From: an uncultured Bacteroidales bacterium
GTDB lineage: Bacteria > Bacteroidota > Bacteroidia > Bacteroidales > UBA932
Reading direction: 5' to 3'
Length of the DNA stretch: 7,274 nucleotides
Assembly: GCA_946415795.1 (NCBI GenBank)
Contig: CAMKTW010000086.1
Span: 1-7,274, forward strand
Part shown: positions 6,293 to 7,274 of the stretch, in pieces
How the letters are laid out: every line of letters starts with the position of its first letter
How positions within the stretch are numbered: the first letter of the stretch is position 1
Program-made: the position numbers and the translations under genes
The notes under the pieces: generated by a model
What the model saw: only the letters and a program-made list of their open reading frames with translations
Told to the model about the DNA's origin: nothing
Databases searched by the model: none

Positions 6293-7274
6293 ATGAGAAA
6301 CATTCTTGAATACGATTCTGTGGAGCTCAGTCCCAACGGGAGAGACGTGATTATTCTGGATCAGTCTCTGCTGCCGAATCAGGAGAAGTTTCTACACCTT
6401 ACCACTGCGGAGCAGGTTTTCTATGCAATAACGCTGCTCAAGGTGCGGGGCGCCCCCGCTATCGGCATTGCGGGAGCATTTGGCCTGGCGATGTGTATGA
6501 ACCGCTTCCGCGCGCGTAACCTGCAGTCATTTGACAAGGAGTTCCTGCGTGTAAAGCGTTATCTCTATATATCGAGGCCTACGGCGGTGAGCCTTACCTG
6601 GACCCTGGACCGTATGGAGCGCTGTTATTACGAGACTCTCGAGGAGACTAAGGATATGGCTGCAGATGCAGCTATCAAACAGGTTAAAGAGCGTCTTACT
6701 GCAGAGGCTCGCGCCATCAAGCTTGAGGATGTCCAGAAGTGCCTTGCAATATCTGAAGCCGGTTTCTCCCTGCTCAAGCCGGGCATCGGTATCCTGACAT
6801 ACTGCAATGCCGGCCATCTGGCCGTTTCCAGATACGGCACCGCGCTTGGCCCTATCTATATGGCTCAGCAGAAGGGCCTTATGCCAAAGGTTTACTCTTG
6901 CGAGACAAGGCCTATGCTGCAGGGGTCGCGCCTGACCTCTTATGAACTTACAAAGGCTGGTGTGGATGTTACGCTGATCTGCGACAATATGGCTGCCGAC
7001 GTGATGTCCCGCGGTAAGATAGATATTGTCTTTTTTGGCTGCGACCGCATCGCTGCCAACGGAGATGTTGCAAACAAGGTGGGCAGCAGTATGCTTGCAA
7101 TCCTTGCAAAGCATTACGGGATTCCGTGCTATACCCTGGGCCCCTCCAATACCATAGACTTCAAGACCAAGACCGGCAACGATATCGTGATTGAGGAGCG
7201 TCCTGCATTTGAGGTTACCGACCAGTATTTTGATAAACCGGTGGCGCCAAAGGGGGTAAAGGTTTATAACCCCG
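6293..7274 (+). CDS. mtnA: S-methyl-5-thioribose-1-phosphate isomerase (3' end cut by window)
   Basis: Converts methylthioribose 1-phosphate to methylthioribulose 1-phosphate, the aldose-ketose step of methionine salvage; the family is related to eIF2B-type proteins. The frame is open from 6293 to the window edge, giving 327 residues of a usual 340 to 370. Seen: VRGAPAIGIAG (51-61), RPTAVSLTW (95-103), TYCNAG (169-174) with catalytic Cys171, YGTALGPI (181-188), ETRPMLQGSRLT (204-215), DNMA (231-234), CDRIAANGDVANKVG (250-264) with catalytic Asp251, and IEER (300-303). The Cys-Asp spacing of 80 equals that of B. subtilis MtnA (Cys160/Asp240). The usual GADRI is GCDRI and PTAVNL is PTAVSL. An in-frame ATG at 6251 would add 14 residues but lies upstream of the TATCTTTG box, so I prefer 6293. 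No other salvage gene is visible. Confidence 0.95.
   Translation, partial: MRNILEYDSVELSPNGRDVIILDQSLLPNQEKFLHLTTAEQVFYAITLLKVRGAPAIGIAGAFGLAMCMNRFRARNLQSFDKEFLRVKRYLYISRPTAVSLTWTLDRMERCYYETLEETKDMAADAAIKQVKERLTAEARAIKLEDVQKCLAISEAGFSLLKPGIGILTYCNAGHLAVSRYGTALGPIYMAQQKGLMPKVYSCETRPMLQGSRLTSYELTKAGVDVTLICDNMAADVMSRGKIDIVFFGCDRIAANGDVANKVGSSMLAILAKHYGIPCYTLGPSNTIDFKTKTGNDIVIEERPAFEVTDQYFDKPVAPKGVKVYNP

Noticed and set aside
6527..7114. A 195-codon frame on the minus strand at the right end
   Set aside because: It is antisense to mtnA, whose motifs and catalytic residues are clear on the plus strand.

Overview
The window looks like a chromosomal segment of a Bacteroidota bacterium, most likely of the order Bacteroidales. 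The reasons are the protein families (a second-type RecQ with a WGYDFRP loop, a SagB/ThcOx-like nitroreductase, YicC, GlnRS, a derivative of the NDP-forming acyl-CoA synthetase ATP-grasp domain, and MtnA), starts without a Shine-Dalgarno sequence, and several exact matches to the Bacteroidota -7 promoter box TAnnTTTG. A gut genus such as Alistipes is a guess from base composition and protein flavour only.

Layout, left to right: a RecQ-family helicase (+, 2-1714); about 625 bases without a gene, filled with inverted and direct repeats and a strong hairpin (1715-2339); a tight two-gene unit on the minus strand, yicC (3822-2932) followed 4 bases later by a small nitroreductase (2927-2340); an 86-base divergent promoter region; glnS (+, 3909-5546); a 237-residue stand-alone ATP-grasp-like protein on the minus strand (6252-5539) whose 3' end overlaps that of glnS by 8 bases; a 40-base divergent promoter region; and mtnA (+, from 6293), which is open to the end of the window and lacks only its C-terminus.

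Most genes are unrelated housekeeping functions: DNA repair, RNA processing, tRNA charging and methylthioribose phosphate isomerisation. They alternate in strand, so the only likely operon is yicC plus the nitroreductase. No mobile element, CRISPR array, tRNA or rRNA was seen.

The most unusual items are three. The ATP-grasp-like protein has the family's fold pattern but has replaced its phosphate-relay histidine, both glycine pairs, a conserved glutamate and the DxNP asparagine, so it looks like a pseudoenzyme. The repeat-rich gap after recQ holds two inverted copies of a short unit and further nested inverted repeats. The promoter pair between the ATP-grasp-like gene and mtnA appears to give nearly leaderless transcripts in both directions.
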